NCBI RefSeq assembly: GCF_003985125.1
Contig: NZ_ML133572.1
Location: forward strand, 124,001 to 188,000
From: Rhizobium phaseoli
GTDB taxonomy: Bacteria; Pseudomonadota; Alphaproteobacteria; Rhizobiales; Rhizobiaceae
Direction: 5' to 3'
DNA: 64,000 nt
Position numbers and translations under genes: made by a program. Positions 25,731 to 34,384 of the stretch are shown here, in pieces. The notes under the pieces were generated by a model. The model had not been told where the DNA came from. It did not search any database and worked only from the letters and a program-made list of their open reading frames with translations. Each line of letters begins with the position of its first letter. The stretch's first letter is position 1.

Positions 25731-26990
25731 TTAGGCCCGGCCGTGCGAAATGCGGGATCGGCGTGCCAGCGAGTCGACGATGACGGCGACGGCAAGGACG
25801 GCGCCGGTGATCATGTACCGAAGCGACGATGACAGATCGAGAAGCGTCAGCCCGCTGGCGATCGACTGGATGACGATGATGCCGAGAAGGGCTGAATAGG
25901 CGCTGCCGCGCCCGCCGAACAGGCTGGTGCCGCCGATCACCGCCGCGGCAATGGCATTGAGATTGACGTCGCCGGTGCCGGCCTGCTGGCTTGCCGTCGC
26001 GAGCCGCGCGGCCGAGAGCACGCCGCCGGTCGCCGCAAGCAGGGCACAGGCAACGAAGGCGCTGGCATAAATGCGCGAGACGTTGATGCCGGAGCGGCGG
26101 GCAGCCTCCCTGTTGCCGCCGACGGCATGCATGGAGCGGCCCCATTTGGTGCGCGTCAGCGCATAGTTCATCGCGATGACGAGCCCGACGAAGAGGCCGA
26201 ACATCCAGGGAATGCCGCGCGATTGATTGAGATAGAAGGCGACCGCTTCCAGGGCGAGCGTGATGACGACGGCGCGCAGACACAGTCCGCCGGTCGATTT
26301 CGACGACAGGCCGGCGGCTCGCCGGCGCGCCGACGTGCGGTAGCTTGCGAGAAAGAAGGCAAGGCCGGCAAGTGCCACGAGCGCATAAGAGACCGGATCC
26401 GGCATGACCATGATCTGGCCGAAATTGACGAGCCAGGAACCGTAGGGGAGATTGATCGAACCGGTCGCTCCGAGGATATAAAGCTGCAAGCCGAGAACCG
26501 CGAGCAGGCCCGACAGGGTGGAGACGAAGCTCGGCATGCCGAAACGGTTGAACAGGAAGGCGTAGAGCGAGCCGATCAGGGCGCCGACGCTCATCGCGGC
26601 GAGGACCGCCAGCACCACTGGCCAGCCCTGGTTGACCCAGAAGACACCGACCAATGCCGAGGCGAAACCGCTGACCGAGCCGACGGAAAGATCGATCTCG
26701 CCCACCATCAGGATGCAGACGATGCCGAGCGAGATGACGCCGACCGTCGAACAGTCGAAAAGCATGTTGACGAGGTTGGCGCTGGAGAGAAACACCGGAT
26801 TGAGTGCCTGGAACACCGTCCAGATGATCGCCAGACCGACAATAACCGGCAACGAGCCGAGGTCGCCGGAGCGGATGCGATCCCAAAAGGCGCGGATCGA
26901 GCCGGCAAGGCTGTCGTCATGGCGCACCCTTTCGTCGCGCCGGTCGAGGAGCTGAGGTGCTGTCGGTTCGTTCGGGATCGTCTTCATCAT
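25731..26990 (-). CDS. Sugar ABC transporter permease (XylH/RbsC type)
   Basis: A 419-residue membrane protein with about ten helices. VCILMVGEIDLSVGSVSGFA and the conserved GRSMHAVGGNREAARRSGIN are the hallmark segments of ribose/xylose permeases; INVSRIYASAFVACALLAAT follows. Its length is closer to XylH than RbsC. Its start overlaps the ATPase stop by four bases (ATGA at 26987-26990). Confidence 0.92.
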   Translation of the reverse strand: MMKTIPNEPTAPQLLDRRDERVRHDDSLAGSIRAFWDRIRSGDLGSLPVIVGLAIIWTVFQALNPVFLSSANLVNMLFDCSTVGVISLGIVCILMVGEIDLSVGSVSGFASALVGVFWVNQGWPVVLAVLAAMSVGALIGSLYAFLFNRFGMPSFVSTLSGLLAVLGLQLYILGATGSINLPYGSWLVNFGQIMVMPDPVSYALVALAGLAFFLASYRTSARRRAAGLSSKSTGGLCLRAVVITLALEAVAFYLNQSRGIPWMFGLFVGLVIAMNYALTRTKWGRSMHAVGGNREAARRSGINVSRIYASAFVACALLAATGGVLSAARLATASQQAGTGDVNLNAIAAAVIGGTSLFGGRGSAYSALLGIIVIQSIASGLTLLDLSSSLRYMITGAVLAVAVIVDSLARRSRISHGRA

Positions 26991-27808
26991 GGCCTTCCCT
27001 CCTCGTTTTGCTGGCCTTGTGCCTGGCGGCGCATGGCGCGGCGGGAGACGGAATTGTTGGACGCGCCGGTGATCGCGCTGACGAGCGCCTCGTTGGAGGC
27101 ATCGGGCATGAAGGTGCCGTTGTTGCGCCCGAGCCGCAGAACGACGATGCGGTCGGCGACGGCACGCACATCCTCCATATTGTGGCTGATCATGATAACG
27201 CCGAGACCGCGTTCGCGCACACGCTCGATCAGGTCCAGCACTTCGGCGGTCTGCGCAACACCCAGCGCGGCCGTCGGTTCGTCGAGCATGATCAGTTTCG
27301 GCTCAAGCAGCAGCGACCGGGCAATTGCCACGGTCTGGCGCTGGCCGCCGGAAAGCGAGGCCACGGGCTCACGCACGCTTGGGATTCGGGCCGAAAGCTC
27401 GTTCAGCAGCTTCCAGGCGCGGATCTCCATAGCGACCTCGTCGAGCTGGAAAGGGTTGAGCTCCTTGCCGAGGAAAATATTGGCGACTACATCGAGATTT
27501 TCGCAAAGCGCCAGATCCTGAAATACGGTCGCAATGCCGAGATCGAGCGCAGCACTCGGGCTCGACAGGTCTGCTTGTTTGCCCTCGAACAGGATCGTGC
27601 CCGAGCTCGGCTGGTGCACACCGGCCAGGATCTTGATCAGCGTCGATTTACCGGCGCCGTTGTCGCCGACGAGCGCCACGACCTCGCCGGCATGCACGTC
27701 GAGTTCGATATCGGTAAGCGCCGACACGGCCCCGAAGTTCTTCGAGATACCGCGCAGGCTGAGAACGGGCTGGCGGGAGCCGTCAAGCATATGAGAGGTG
27801 TCGGACAT
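26987..27808 (-). CDS. Sugar ABC transporter ATP-binding protein (single-domain)
   Basis: A 273-residue ATPase starting MSDTSHMLDGSRQPVLSLRG. Motifs: Walker A GDNGAGKST, Q-loop VFQDLALCENL, signature LSGGQRQTVAIARSL, Walker B LIMLDEPTAALG and SHNMEDV. It has a single nucleotide domain, unlike the duplicated RbsA/XylG. AAAGG precedes the ATG at 27808; a 40-codon longer reading overlaps the binding-protein gene. It energises the permease encoded next. Confidence 0.9.
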   Translation of the reverse strand: MSDTSHMLDGSRQPVLSLRGISKNFGAVSALTDIELDVHAGEVVALVGDNGAGKSTLIKILAGVHQPSSGTILFEGKQADLSSPSAALDLGIATVFQDLALCENLDVVANIFLGKELNPFQLDEVAMEIRAWKLLNELSARIPSVREPVASLSGGQRQTVAIARSLLLEPKLIMLDEPTAALGVAQTAEVLDLIERVRERGLGVIMISHNMEDVRAVADRIVVLRLGRNNGTFMPDASNEALVSAITGASNNSVSRRAMRRQAQGQQNEEGRP

Positions 27809-27836
27809 CGCCTGGCCTTTCCGAAGCGAAAACTGG

Positions 27837-27864
27837 AAGCGCGATCGGCGATCCGGCCGCGCTT
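27837..27864 (-). promoter_or_regulatory. Intercistronic hairpin after the binding-protein gene
   Basis: AAGCGCG (27837-27843) and CGCGCTT (27858-27864) form a seven-bp stem, with a possible GG/CC extension inside. It sits between the stop of the binding-protein gene and the ATPase start, the same place as in the other transport operons of this window, though it is weaker here. Confidence 0.5.
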
Positions 27865-27876
27865 GCCTTGGCTCGA

Positions 27877-28944
27877 TTACTTGGTGATGCCGAGTTTCTT
27901 GCAGCCATCGGCATAGCGGCCGGTGCACAGTTCCTCGGCGGTGTTGATCTTCTTGTCGATGATCTCTGCCTTGAGATTTTCGGCGGTGACGACAGCTGGC
28001 ACGAAAAGCTGTGCCGGCGTGTCGTACAGCGTCATTTCCGCCTTGATCGTCTCTCCTGCCAGGAGCTTCACGGCGACGTCGGCGGCGGCCGCGGCGACGA
28101 TTTCGCTCGGCTTGGAGATCGTATTGTACTGATCCCCCGATATGATCAGCTGCAGCGCGGCGATCGTCGCATCATTGCCGGTCACCGGCGGTACGGGATC
28201 GATACCGGCTGCCTTGAAGGCGGCGATGGCGCCGCCGCCGGTACCGTCATTGGCGGCGACGACGCCGACGATCTGTTTGCCGAAGCGGGTGATCTGGCCG
28301 GCCGCCCATTGCTGCGCATTTGCCGGCTGCCAGTTCGGCGTGTCGAATTCGGCAAGCGTCTTGTAGCCGCCGCTGGCAAGACCCTCGTGAATGCCGTCCT
28401 TGATCAGTCCGGCGGCCGCGTCGGTCGGCGAACCGTTGATCTGCAGAATGCCGCCACCATCGGTCGGCACATTCTTCGCCTTCAGATGCTTGACCAGCGA
28501 TTCCGCGATCGCCTTGCCGATCGCCTTGTTGTCGAAGGAGACGTAAAAATCGGCCTTGCCCTTCGGGATCGGGCGGTCATAGGCGATGACCTTGACGCCC
28601 TGGCTCTGAGCGAGTTGGACGAGAGATGCGGCAGCGGCCGAATCCACCGGATCGAGCACGATGACCTTGGCGCCCTGGGTGATGGCCGAATTGAACTGCT
28701 GCTGCTGTTTGGCGATATCGGCATCGGCATTCTGATAGAGGACCTTGCACGAGGCGCAAAGCTTCTTCATTTCCGCGACGAATCCCGGATGGTCGTGTTC
28801 TTCGTAACGGGTCGAGCCCTGGTCGGGCATGAGGAAGGCGACCGTCGCATCAGCCACGGCACTTTGCGCAAAGGCGGAAGTACCGCCGAACAGGGATAGG
28901 GCAAGTGTTGCGGCGCCTGCCGCTTTCGTCGAGAATTTCATCAT
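27877..28944 (-). CDS. Sugar ABC transporter substrate-binding protein (XylF/RbsB type)
   Basis: A 355-residue periplasmic protein with a signal peptide ending GTSAFAQSAV. It has the PBP1-type pattern FLMPDQGSTRYEEHDHPGF, QNADADIAKQQQQFNSAITQ, LDPVDSAAAASLVQLA and VIAYDRPI, typical of pentose/ribose binders. GGGAGGAG lies six bases before the ATG at 28944; another ATG two codons earlier touches it and is less likely. First gene of the five-gene minus-strand operon. The substrate is probably a pentose or related sugar. Confidence 0.9.
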   Translation of the reverse strand: MMKFSTKAAGAATLALSLFGGTSAFAQSAVADATVAFLMPDQGSTRYEEHDHPGFVAEMKKLCASCKVLYQNADADIAKQQQQFNSAITQGAKVIVLDPVDSAAAASLVQLAQSQGVKVIAYDRPIPKGKADFYVSFDNKAIGKAIAESLVKHLKAKNVPTDGGGILQINGSPTDAAAGLIKDGIHEGLASGGYKTLAEFDTPNWQPANAQQWAAGQITRFGKQIVGVVAANDGTGGGAIAAFKAAGIDPVPPVTGNDATIAALQLIISGDQYNTISKPSEIVAAAAADVAVKLLAGETIKAEMTLYDTPAQLFVPAVVTAENLKAEIIDKKINTAEELCTGRYADGCKKLGITK

Positions 28945-28950
28945 TTCCAT

Positions 28951-29183
28951 CTCCTCCCATTGGAAAAATTGTGTAACTTCGTCGCGCGGTGTTCTGCTGA
29001 ACCAGCCGCCTTGCCTGTCCCGGCAATTTGCAGTTTTCTGAGGACAAGCGTCTGCTCTCGCGAACAGCTCATTGCGTGTCCGCGTTCAACCAGTGCCAGT
29101 TTTGTCCCTCCTCTCGTCCTCCCTATCGCCGCCTTCGGCGGATGGTTCTTCCTATTTCCTGGAACCGCGGTGGTTCGACTTGC
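28951..29183. other. Intergenic region upstream of the sugar-binding-protein gene
   Basis: About 230 bp between the AraC gene's stop and the binding-protein gene, both on the minus strand. It should hold the operon promoter and AraC sites. I see no clear -35/-10 pair or palindrome in it and no gene. Confidence 0.4.
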
Positions 29184-30068
29184 TTAAGCCGCCTTGACCA
29201 CGTTGATATTGTCGCCCAGCAACCGCCGGAAGCGGGACGGCGTCATGCCCTTTTCCGCGAGAAACTGGCGGTTGAAGTTGGACAGATTGTTGAAGCCGAC
29301 CTCGAAGCAGATATCGGTGATCGACGCATGGTCGTCGCTCATCAGGATCTGGCAGGCGAGATTGATGCGCAGGCGTTTGACATATTGCACAAGCGACATG
29401 CCGGTATGCCGGCGGAAGGCGCGCGAAAAAGCGCCCGTGGACTGTCCTGCAATTCCGGCAAGATCGGCCTCGTCGAATGATTTCGTCAGGTTCTCCCTGA
29501 TATAGGCGAGTGCCTTGTTGATGCCGGCCGACATATAGCCCGATGGATCGGGCAGATAGCTCGGGCTGGCCAGAAGCTGGGCATCCTGCGCCCGGCTGAG
29601 CAGGCCGATCATCATCATAAAAAGCTCGATGCGGCGCACGCCCTGCGCCTGCTGCACCTCATTCATCAGCGGTGCGACCTGCCGGCTGGTCTCGGCGCCG
29701 AAGAGCACGCCGCGACGGGAGGCTTCCAGCACCGGCTCGAAGGGACCGAGCTCGGCCAACACCTTCATCGTGTCGCTGATGAAATTCTCGCTGAACTGGA
29801 TGAGCTGGCATCGCAGCGGAATGCTCGATCCCTTCGGCACGTCGCTGATCCAGTTATGGGGAAGATTGGGGCCGGCGAGAACGAGATTGCCCGGCTCGAA
29901 CTCCCCGATGAAATCGCCGACGAAATAGCGCCCGGTTGTCGCCACGACGAGATGGAGTTCGTATTCCGGATGGAAATGCCAACGAACCGTGTGATAGGGA
30001 TAGCCGTGGGCCTTCGTTGCGAAAGATTCGCCCGGCCTGATCTGAACGACTTCCAAGTCAGGTTCCAT
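29184..30068 (-). CDS. AraC-family transcriptional regulator
   Basis: A 294-residue regulator starting MEPDLEVVQIRPGESFATKA. The N-terminal cupin fold shows HTVRWHFHPEYELHLV; the C-terminal pair of helix-turn-helices runs from INKALAYIRENLTKSFDEAD to DICFEVGFNNLSNFNRQFLA. GGAGGAGG precedes the ATG at 30068; a longer reading by 53 codons has no such site. It lies just upstream of the sugar ABC/SDR operon in the same direction and is likely its activator. Confidence 0.88.
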   Translation of the reverse strand: MEPDLEVVQIRPGESFATKAHGYPYHTVRWHFHPEYELHLVVATTGRYFVGDFIGEFEPGNLVLAGPNLPHNWISDVPKGSSIPLRCQLIQFSENFISDTMKVLAELGPFEPVLEASRRGVLFGAETSRQVAPLMNEVQQAQGVRRIELFMMMIGLLSRAQDAQLLASPSYLPDPSGYMSAGINKALAYIRENLTKSFDEADLAGIAGQSTGAFSRAFRRHTGMSLVQYVKRLRINLACQILMSDDHASITDICFEVGFNNLSNFNRQFLAEKGMTPSRFRRLLGDNINVVKAA

Positions 30069-30269
30069 CGTTTCCTCCTCCGAGGACGGGTTCCAAGCCC
30101 ACCCGCCAAATTCCCTTTTTGGCTTTATTATTGAGCGGAGTGTAGTGGTCTCGTTGCGCCCCTGCCACCACGATTCGTGGTCAAAACCGATACTTTTTTG
30201 ATAATTGACGCCGCGCAGGCGGCGCAAATGACGGCGATAACTCGCACCGGAGATCGCCCAAAACCTATG

Positions 30270-31049
30270 TCAGGCGGCCAGGGCGGCAATAACGTTCCTG
30301 ACCAGAGCAGCCGAAGACAGCCGGCTTGTGGCGCAGCTCGGAGCGCCGATCGCCCCGACACGGACGGATACGCCACCGCGGGCATTGGCGATCGCAAACA
30401 TCGACTCATCGGTCAGATCATCGCCGATGGTGATCGGGCAGCGGTTCTTGAAGGGGTCGAATTGGAAAAACCGCTCCAGCGCATCACCCTTGCTCGACCG
30501 TGCCGGCCGCAGTTCGAACACCATCTTGCCGAGTTGCAGCGCCCAGTTCGGCCCTGCGACCTCGGCATAATGATGCATGCGCTCTTCGAGCACTTTTTCA
30601 TATTCGGGCGCGAGCCGGTAATGGGCGGCAACAGCCGCGCCCTTGTCCTCGATCAGCACGCCCGGATAGTGCTCGGCTTCGGCGGTCAGCGCATGTTTCA
30701 GCGCCTGAAACTCGGGTGTCGCCTCGAGCGTATGCATCCCGGCGGCACTCCTGATCTCGGCGCCGTGCAGGCCCGCGGTCGGAAATGCAAAAGGTTTAAA
30801 CAGCTCGTCTGCGTAGGCAAGCGATCGTCCGGTCACCAGCGCCAGGGCGCCGCCGAGCTTGTTCGACAGACGATGAAGTTGCCCGGGAAGGGCTTCCGGG
30901 ACCTCGATCGCATCCGGAGTGGGCGCAAGATTGAGCAGCGTTCCGTCAATATCGAGAAACATTGCCCAGTGCTCCGGCTCGTTCAAAACCAATGAAAGCA
31001 TTTCCTGTGTGGCGGTGTCATCCTGCACGGTCTTCTCCAAGCTCTGCAA
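30270..31049 (-). CDS. otsB: Trehalose-6-phosphate phosphatase
   Basis: A 259-residue HAD-superfamily phosphatase. The nucleophile motif is FLDIDGTLL (D33 and D35), motif II LVTGRS, and the metal site GDDLTDESMF. GLHGAEIR and the substrate-cap text are typical of OtsB. It makes free trehalose from trehalose-6-phosphate, an osmoprotectant route. No otsA synthase is in the window, so the partner must be elsewhere. It is divergent from the ROK gene with a 122-bp gap. Confidence 0.9.
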   Translation of the reverse strand: MQSLEKTVQDDTATQEMLSLVLNEPEHWAMFLDIDGTLLNLAPTPDAIEVPEALPGQLHRLSNKLGGALALVTGRSLAYADELFKPFAFPTAGLHGAEIRSAAGMHTLEATPEFQALKHALTAEAEHYPGVLIEDKGAAVAAHYRLAPEYEKVLEERMHHYAEVAGPNWALQLGKMVFELRPARSSKGDALERFFQFDPFKNRCPITIGDDLTDESMFAIANARGGVSVRVGAIGAPSCATSRLSSAALVRNVIAALAA

Positions 31050-31171
31050 TCATTGAAGCTAGGTCGCCGGCCGGCAACGACAAGATACCTCGGCCGTCGG
31101 GAACATCCGCAGGCAAGTCGGCGTTTTATCTCGCCGCCCGTTCCAGCACTCGCGTCGTAAAAGGTACATTG

Positions 31172-32257
31172 ATGGCCAAAAGCAGTTCAAAGCATAGTGA
31201 CGAGGTCAATGCTCCATTGGCGCATGGTGCGACCGTTCTGCCGCTGGTGACTATCGACGACTATAACAACGAACTGCGGGACAAGAACGGTTTCGTTGGC
31301 GACAACGCCAACAAGAAGACCTTCCAGCAGAAACTCGACGATTGGAGAAAACATGTCCGCAAGTTCGGAGACGACCCGATCGGCAAGATTGAGACAGCGA
31401 AGCTCTCCAAGAAAAAGATCGAGGCTCTGCTGAAGGGAGACGATATGGAGGCCGCCGCCCTGATCATGGGCGCGGTGGAGGACTTCGCGCAGGATTTTGC
31501 CACAGTGATCGGGAAATTTCTCAAGGACGAGCGCTGGTCCAAGACCGAGCGCATCGTCGTCGGCGGCGGCTTCAGGCAAAGCCGCTTCGGGGAGCTGACG
31601 ATCGCCAGAACCATGGTTATCCTCAAGGCGGCAGGCACCAATATTGAGGTCGTCCCGATCGCCCACCATCCTGATGAGGCCGGACTGATCGGTTCGGTGC
31701 ATCTGATGCCGCCCTGGATGTTCAAGGGCTATGAGGCGATGCTGGCCGTCGATATTGGCGGCACCAACGTCCGTGCCGGCGTTGTCGAGTTCGGAAAGGA
31801 AAAAGGGCCGCACTTTGCCGACGCGAGCGTCTGGGAATCGGTCATCTGGCGCCATGCCAACGACGAGCCGAGCCGCAGTGCGACGGTAGAAAGGCTGGCG
31901 GCAATGCTGCAGGAGTTGATTGACAAGGCCGAAAGGGCCAATCTGAAGCCGGCTCCGATCATCGGGATCGGCTGCCCAGGCATCATCAAGGCCGACGGCT
32001 CGATCGAACGCGGCGGGCAGAACCTGCCGGGCGGCAATTGGGAGAGTGACAGCTTCAATCTTCCCGCCGCGCTGATGAAGGCCGTTCCCGAGATCGGCGA
32101 TCACAGCACATTCGTGATGATGCACAACGACGCCGTCGTGCAGGGATTGTCGCAGATCCCCTTCATGCACGACGTGTCACGATGGGCGGTGCTGACCATC
32201 GGCACCGGTCTGGGCAACGCCCACTTTACCAATCGCGAAGGAATGAAAGTGGGATAA
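31172..32257 (+). CDS. ROK-family protein with apparently permuted domain order
   Basis: A 361-residue protein starting MAKSSSKHSDEVNAPLAHGA. Normal ROK sugar kinases begin with the phosphate loop and end with IVxGGG...AGLIGAA. Here IVVGGG is at 128-133 and AGLIGSVHL at 170-178, followed by the loop DIGGTNVRAG at 194-203, GIGCPGII at 265-272, the catalytic-base motif HND at 318-320, and GTGLGN at 344-349, where the protein ends. The cysteine-rich zinc motif that follows GTG in typical ROK proteins is absent. No open continuation is evident after the stop. It could be a sugar kinase; a regulatory role cannot be excluded, although no DNA-binding domain is seen. Confidence in the family is high, in function low. 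Confidence 0.75.
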   Translation: MAKSSSKHSDEVNAPLAHGATVLPLVTIDDYNNELRDKNGFVGDNANKKTFQQKLDDWRKHVRKFGDDPIGKIETAKLSKKKIEALLKGDDMEAAALIMGAVEDFAQDFATVIGKFLKDERWSKTERIVVGGGFRQSRFGELTIARTMVILKAAGTNIEVVPIAHHPDEAGLIGSVHLMPPWMFKGYEAMLAVDIGGTNVRAGVVEFGKEKGPHFADASVWESVIWRHANDEPSRSATVERLAAMLQELIDKAERANLKPAPIIGIGCPGIIKADGSIERGGQNLPGGNWESDSFNLPAALMKAVPEIGDHSTFVMMHNDAVVQGLSQIPFMHDVSRWAVLTIGTGLGNAHFTNREGMKVG

Positions 32258-33003
32258 CGTTCAAAATCTTTCCGGTGGATCGTCGACTGGCACGCGGCAG
32301 CGCATTGATCCTTGCGATCCATCCCTGTATCCGATGGCGCGCAGCCTTATGGTAAACAGGTGGTAAATAAGGGGAAATTCAGCAGGCGGAAGCAAAATTG
32401 CCGATAAGTTCCGCTAGGACGGCTCGCTTTCAGCGAATATGAAGATCGGTTCGGTTGAAAGACGGGGGTCAGGCAGCCGGCCTCGTTGTGTTGAGCATAG
32501 CCATCCGCATCTGATTCGACTACCGCACTGCCCCGCTTTTTCAGACGCGCGGGAGGGCTTATGCACCAGCGCGGTTCCTGCGATCCCCGTCGGCGGTTTG
32601 CGCCATAATGGGTCTTCTTTCCCTCCCCTCCCCCTTTCTGCCTTGTATGGAAAAGATGGTGATAAACGTGCCAGGCAGTTCTCGCCAGGGTCAAATTGCG
32701 CTTAACTTCCAGACCTCAGGCAAGTCCATACACAGACGAAAGATGGAAGATGAATTTCAAGGGAATAAGCGCTCCGCTCAATGCCGGCCGTCTCGAACAA
32801 ATGCTCGGCATTGCTCCGGCACGTCGCGATCCCGAGAGCCAAGATGCAAATGACAAGTCCTCCGGCAACGAACCCGTCCGCGGGCTGGAAGCTGAAAGCC
32901 TGTACCGCTCGTCTGTCTATAAATAAGAAATGGCCCAACTGAGCCATTCGGCTATGAGTCGACGACATTTGACGGCTCGGGGGGCTTGCGGGATGCAGTC
33001 TCT
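32258..33003. other. Long region upstream of the replication operon
   Basis: About 750 bp between the ROK gene and the parS palindrome, with no clearly supported gene except the weak small frame at 32750. I see no IS end or tRNA. Base composition is patchy, with an A-rich stretch near 32345-32400. Confidence 0.45.
32750..32926 (+). CDS. Possible small hypothetical protein before the rep operon
   Basis: A 58-residue open frame starting MNFKGISAPLNAGRLEQMLG and rich in charged and Asn/Ser residues. GGAAG sits directly before the ATG, too close for a standard ribosome site. No family recognised. It lies between the ROK gene and repA; it may be real or chance. Confidence 0.3.
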   Translation: MNFKGISAPLNAGRLEQMLGIAPARRDPESQDANDKSSGNEPVRGLEAESLYRSSVYK

Positions 33004-33008
33004 GCGCC

Positions 33009-33024
33009 GTTGTCAGCTGACAAC
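33009..33024. promoter_or_regulatory. parS-like centromere site 1
   Basis: GTTGTCAGCTGACAAC matches the repABC parS consensus GTTNNNNGCNNNNAAC exactly. It is the centre of a 26-bp perfect palindrome (33004-33029). RepB should bind it for partition. It lies about 140 bp upstream of repA. Confidence 0.85.
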
Positions 33025-33077
33025 GGCGCTAAGATTCCGGAATTCCACGTAATTTTTCTGCTGAATCCGGTTTGTTA

Positions 33078-33093
33078 TTGGTTGGCTAACCAA
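33078..33093. promoter_or_regulatory. Possible operator in the repA promoter region
   Basis: TTGGTTGGCTAACCAA is a 16-bp palindrome with one mismatched pair, eight bases before TTGACG (33102-33107), a possible -35 box. RepA proteins autoregulate repABC operons through sites near their promoters, so this is a candidate; no clear -10 box is seen. Confidence 0.4.
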
Positions 33094-33166
33094 GAAACCG
33101 CTTGACGGAATCGCCAGACTCACGGTCATTTGCGCAAAATTACCCGATTTATCAGGATTTGCGTGA

Positions 33167-34384
33167 ATGCCGACCAAGGCCGCGATTGTTGAGAAAGCCA
33201 AGAGAGCCAGTCAAGTCTCGATCGACGAGACGATTGCCCAGGACTCGACGATGCTCAGCAGCCAGCTGCAGGTGCTGTTCGAGCGGTTGTTTTCCCCCGA
33301 TGCCCGGAAATCGCTGCGGCGGTTCAGCAGCACCGAGACCGCCAAGTTGCTCGGCGTCACCGACAGTTATGTTCGCCACCTCGCCGCCCAGGTGGAAACG
33401 ATCAATCCCGAGAAGACGGCCTCCGGCCGCCGGGTGTTCTCGCTCGAAGAAATTCATGCGATGCGCCAGCATCTCGGCCGCACCAAACCGTCTTATCTGC
33501 CGATGCGCCGGCCGGGCGACCATCTCCAGGTGATCGCGGTTACCAATTTCAAAGGTGGCTCGGGCAAGACGACGACGTCCATCCATCTGGCGCAGTTCCT
33601 GGCGCTGCGCGGCTACCGCGTCCTTGCCGTCGACCTCGACCCACAGGCATCGATGTCGGCGATGCTCGGATATCAGCCGGAATTCGATGTCGGCGAGAAC
33701 GAGACGCTCTACGGCGCCATCAAATATGACGAGACACGCCGCGACGTCGCCGACATCGTCCGCCAGACCTATTTCCCAGGTCTCGATCTCATCCCCGGCA
33801 ATCTCGAACTGCACGAATTCGAACACGACACGCCAAAAGCGCTGGCCGATACCAATCGCGACGACAAGGACATGTTCTTCATGCGGGTGGGCAATGCGCT
33901 GCATTCGCTGGAGCAGAGCTACGACGTCGTCATCATCGATTGCCCGCCTACCCTCGGCTTCCTGACGCTGTCGGCTCTCTGTGCAGCGACGGCCGTGCTG
34001 ATTACGGTTCATCCGCAGATGCTCGACGTGGCCTCGATGAACCAGTTCCTGACGATGACCTCCGACCTTCTGGCCGTGGTCAAGCAGGCGGGCGGCAACC
34101 TCGAATATGACTGGATGCGCTATCTGGTCACCCGCTATGAGGCCAATGATGGTCCGCAGGCCCAGATCGTCGCCTTCCTGCGCAGCCTGTTCGGCGAGCG
34201 TGTACTGACCTCGATGATGGTCAAGTCGACGGCGGTTTCGGATGCCGGCCTGTCGAAGCAGACGATCTACGAGGCCGGACGCGAGACGATGCATCGCCAG
34301 ACCTATGACCGCGGCGTCGAGTCCGTCGACAACGTCAATGCCGAGGTCGAGCAACTCATTCGCAGTGCATGGAGCAGGACATGA
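33167..34384 (+). CDS. repA: Plasmid partitioning protein RepA (ParA-type ATPase)
   Basis: A 405-residue ParA-type protein. An N-terminal helix-turn-helix (SSTETAKLLGVTDSYVRHLA) is followed by the deviant Walker A NFKGGSGKTTTSIHLAQFLA, the switch region AVDLDPQASMS and VVIIDCPPTLGFLT. RepA drives plasmid segregation with RepB and represses the operon. First gene of repABC; a weak ribosome site (AGGAT) precedes the ATG. Length and order match other rhizobial RepA proteins. Confidence 0.96.
   Translation: MPTKAAIVEKAKRASQVSIDETIAQDSTMLSSQLQVLFERLFSPDARKSLRRFSSTETAKLLGVTDSYVRHLAAQVETINPEKTASGRRVFSLEEIHAMRQHLGRTKPSYLPMRRPGDHLQVIAVTNFKGGSGKTTTSIHLAQFLALRGYRVLAVDLDPQASMSAMLGYQPEFDVGENETLYGAIKYDETRRDVADIVRQTYFPGLDLIPGNLELHEFEHDTPKALADTNRDDKDMFFMRVGNALHSLEQSYDVVIIDCPPTLGFLTLSALCAATAVLITVHPQMLDVASMNQFLTMTSDLLAVVKQAGGNLEYDWMRYLVTRYEANDGPQAQIVAFLRSLFGERVLTSMMVKSTAVSDAGLSKQTIYEAGRETMHRQTYDRGVESVDNVNAEVEQLIRSAWSRT

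Noticed and set aside
30962..31171. A 70-codon upstream extension of the ROK protein
   Set aside because: It overlaps the divergent otsB gene and has no ROK-like text; it cannot explain the domain order.
32258..33003. A possible missing C-terminal part of the ROK gene, or a broken gene, after its stop
   Set aside because: I looked for the zinc motif and the closing GGG text in the three forward frames and found none; the N-terminal half already contains the closing part, so truncation is not the simplest reading.
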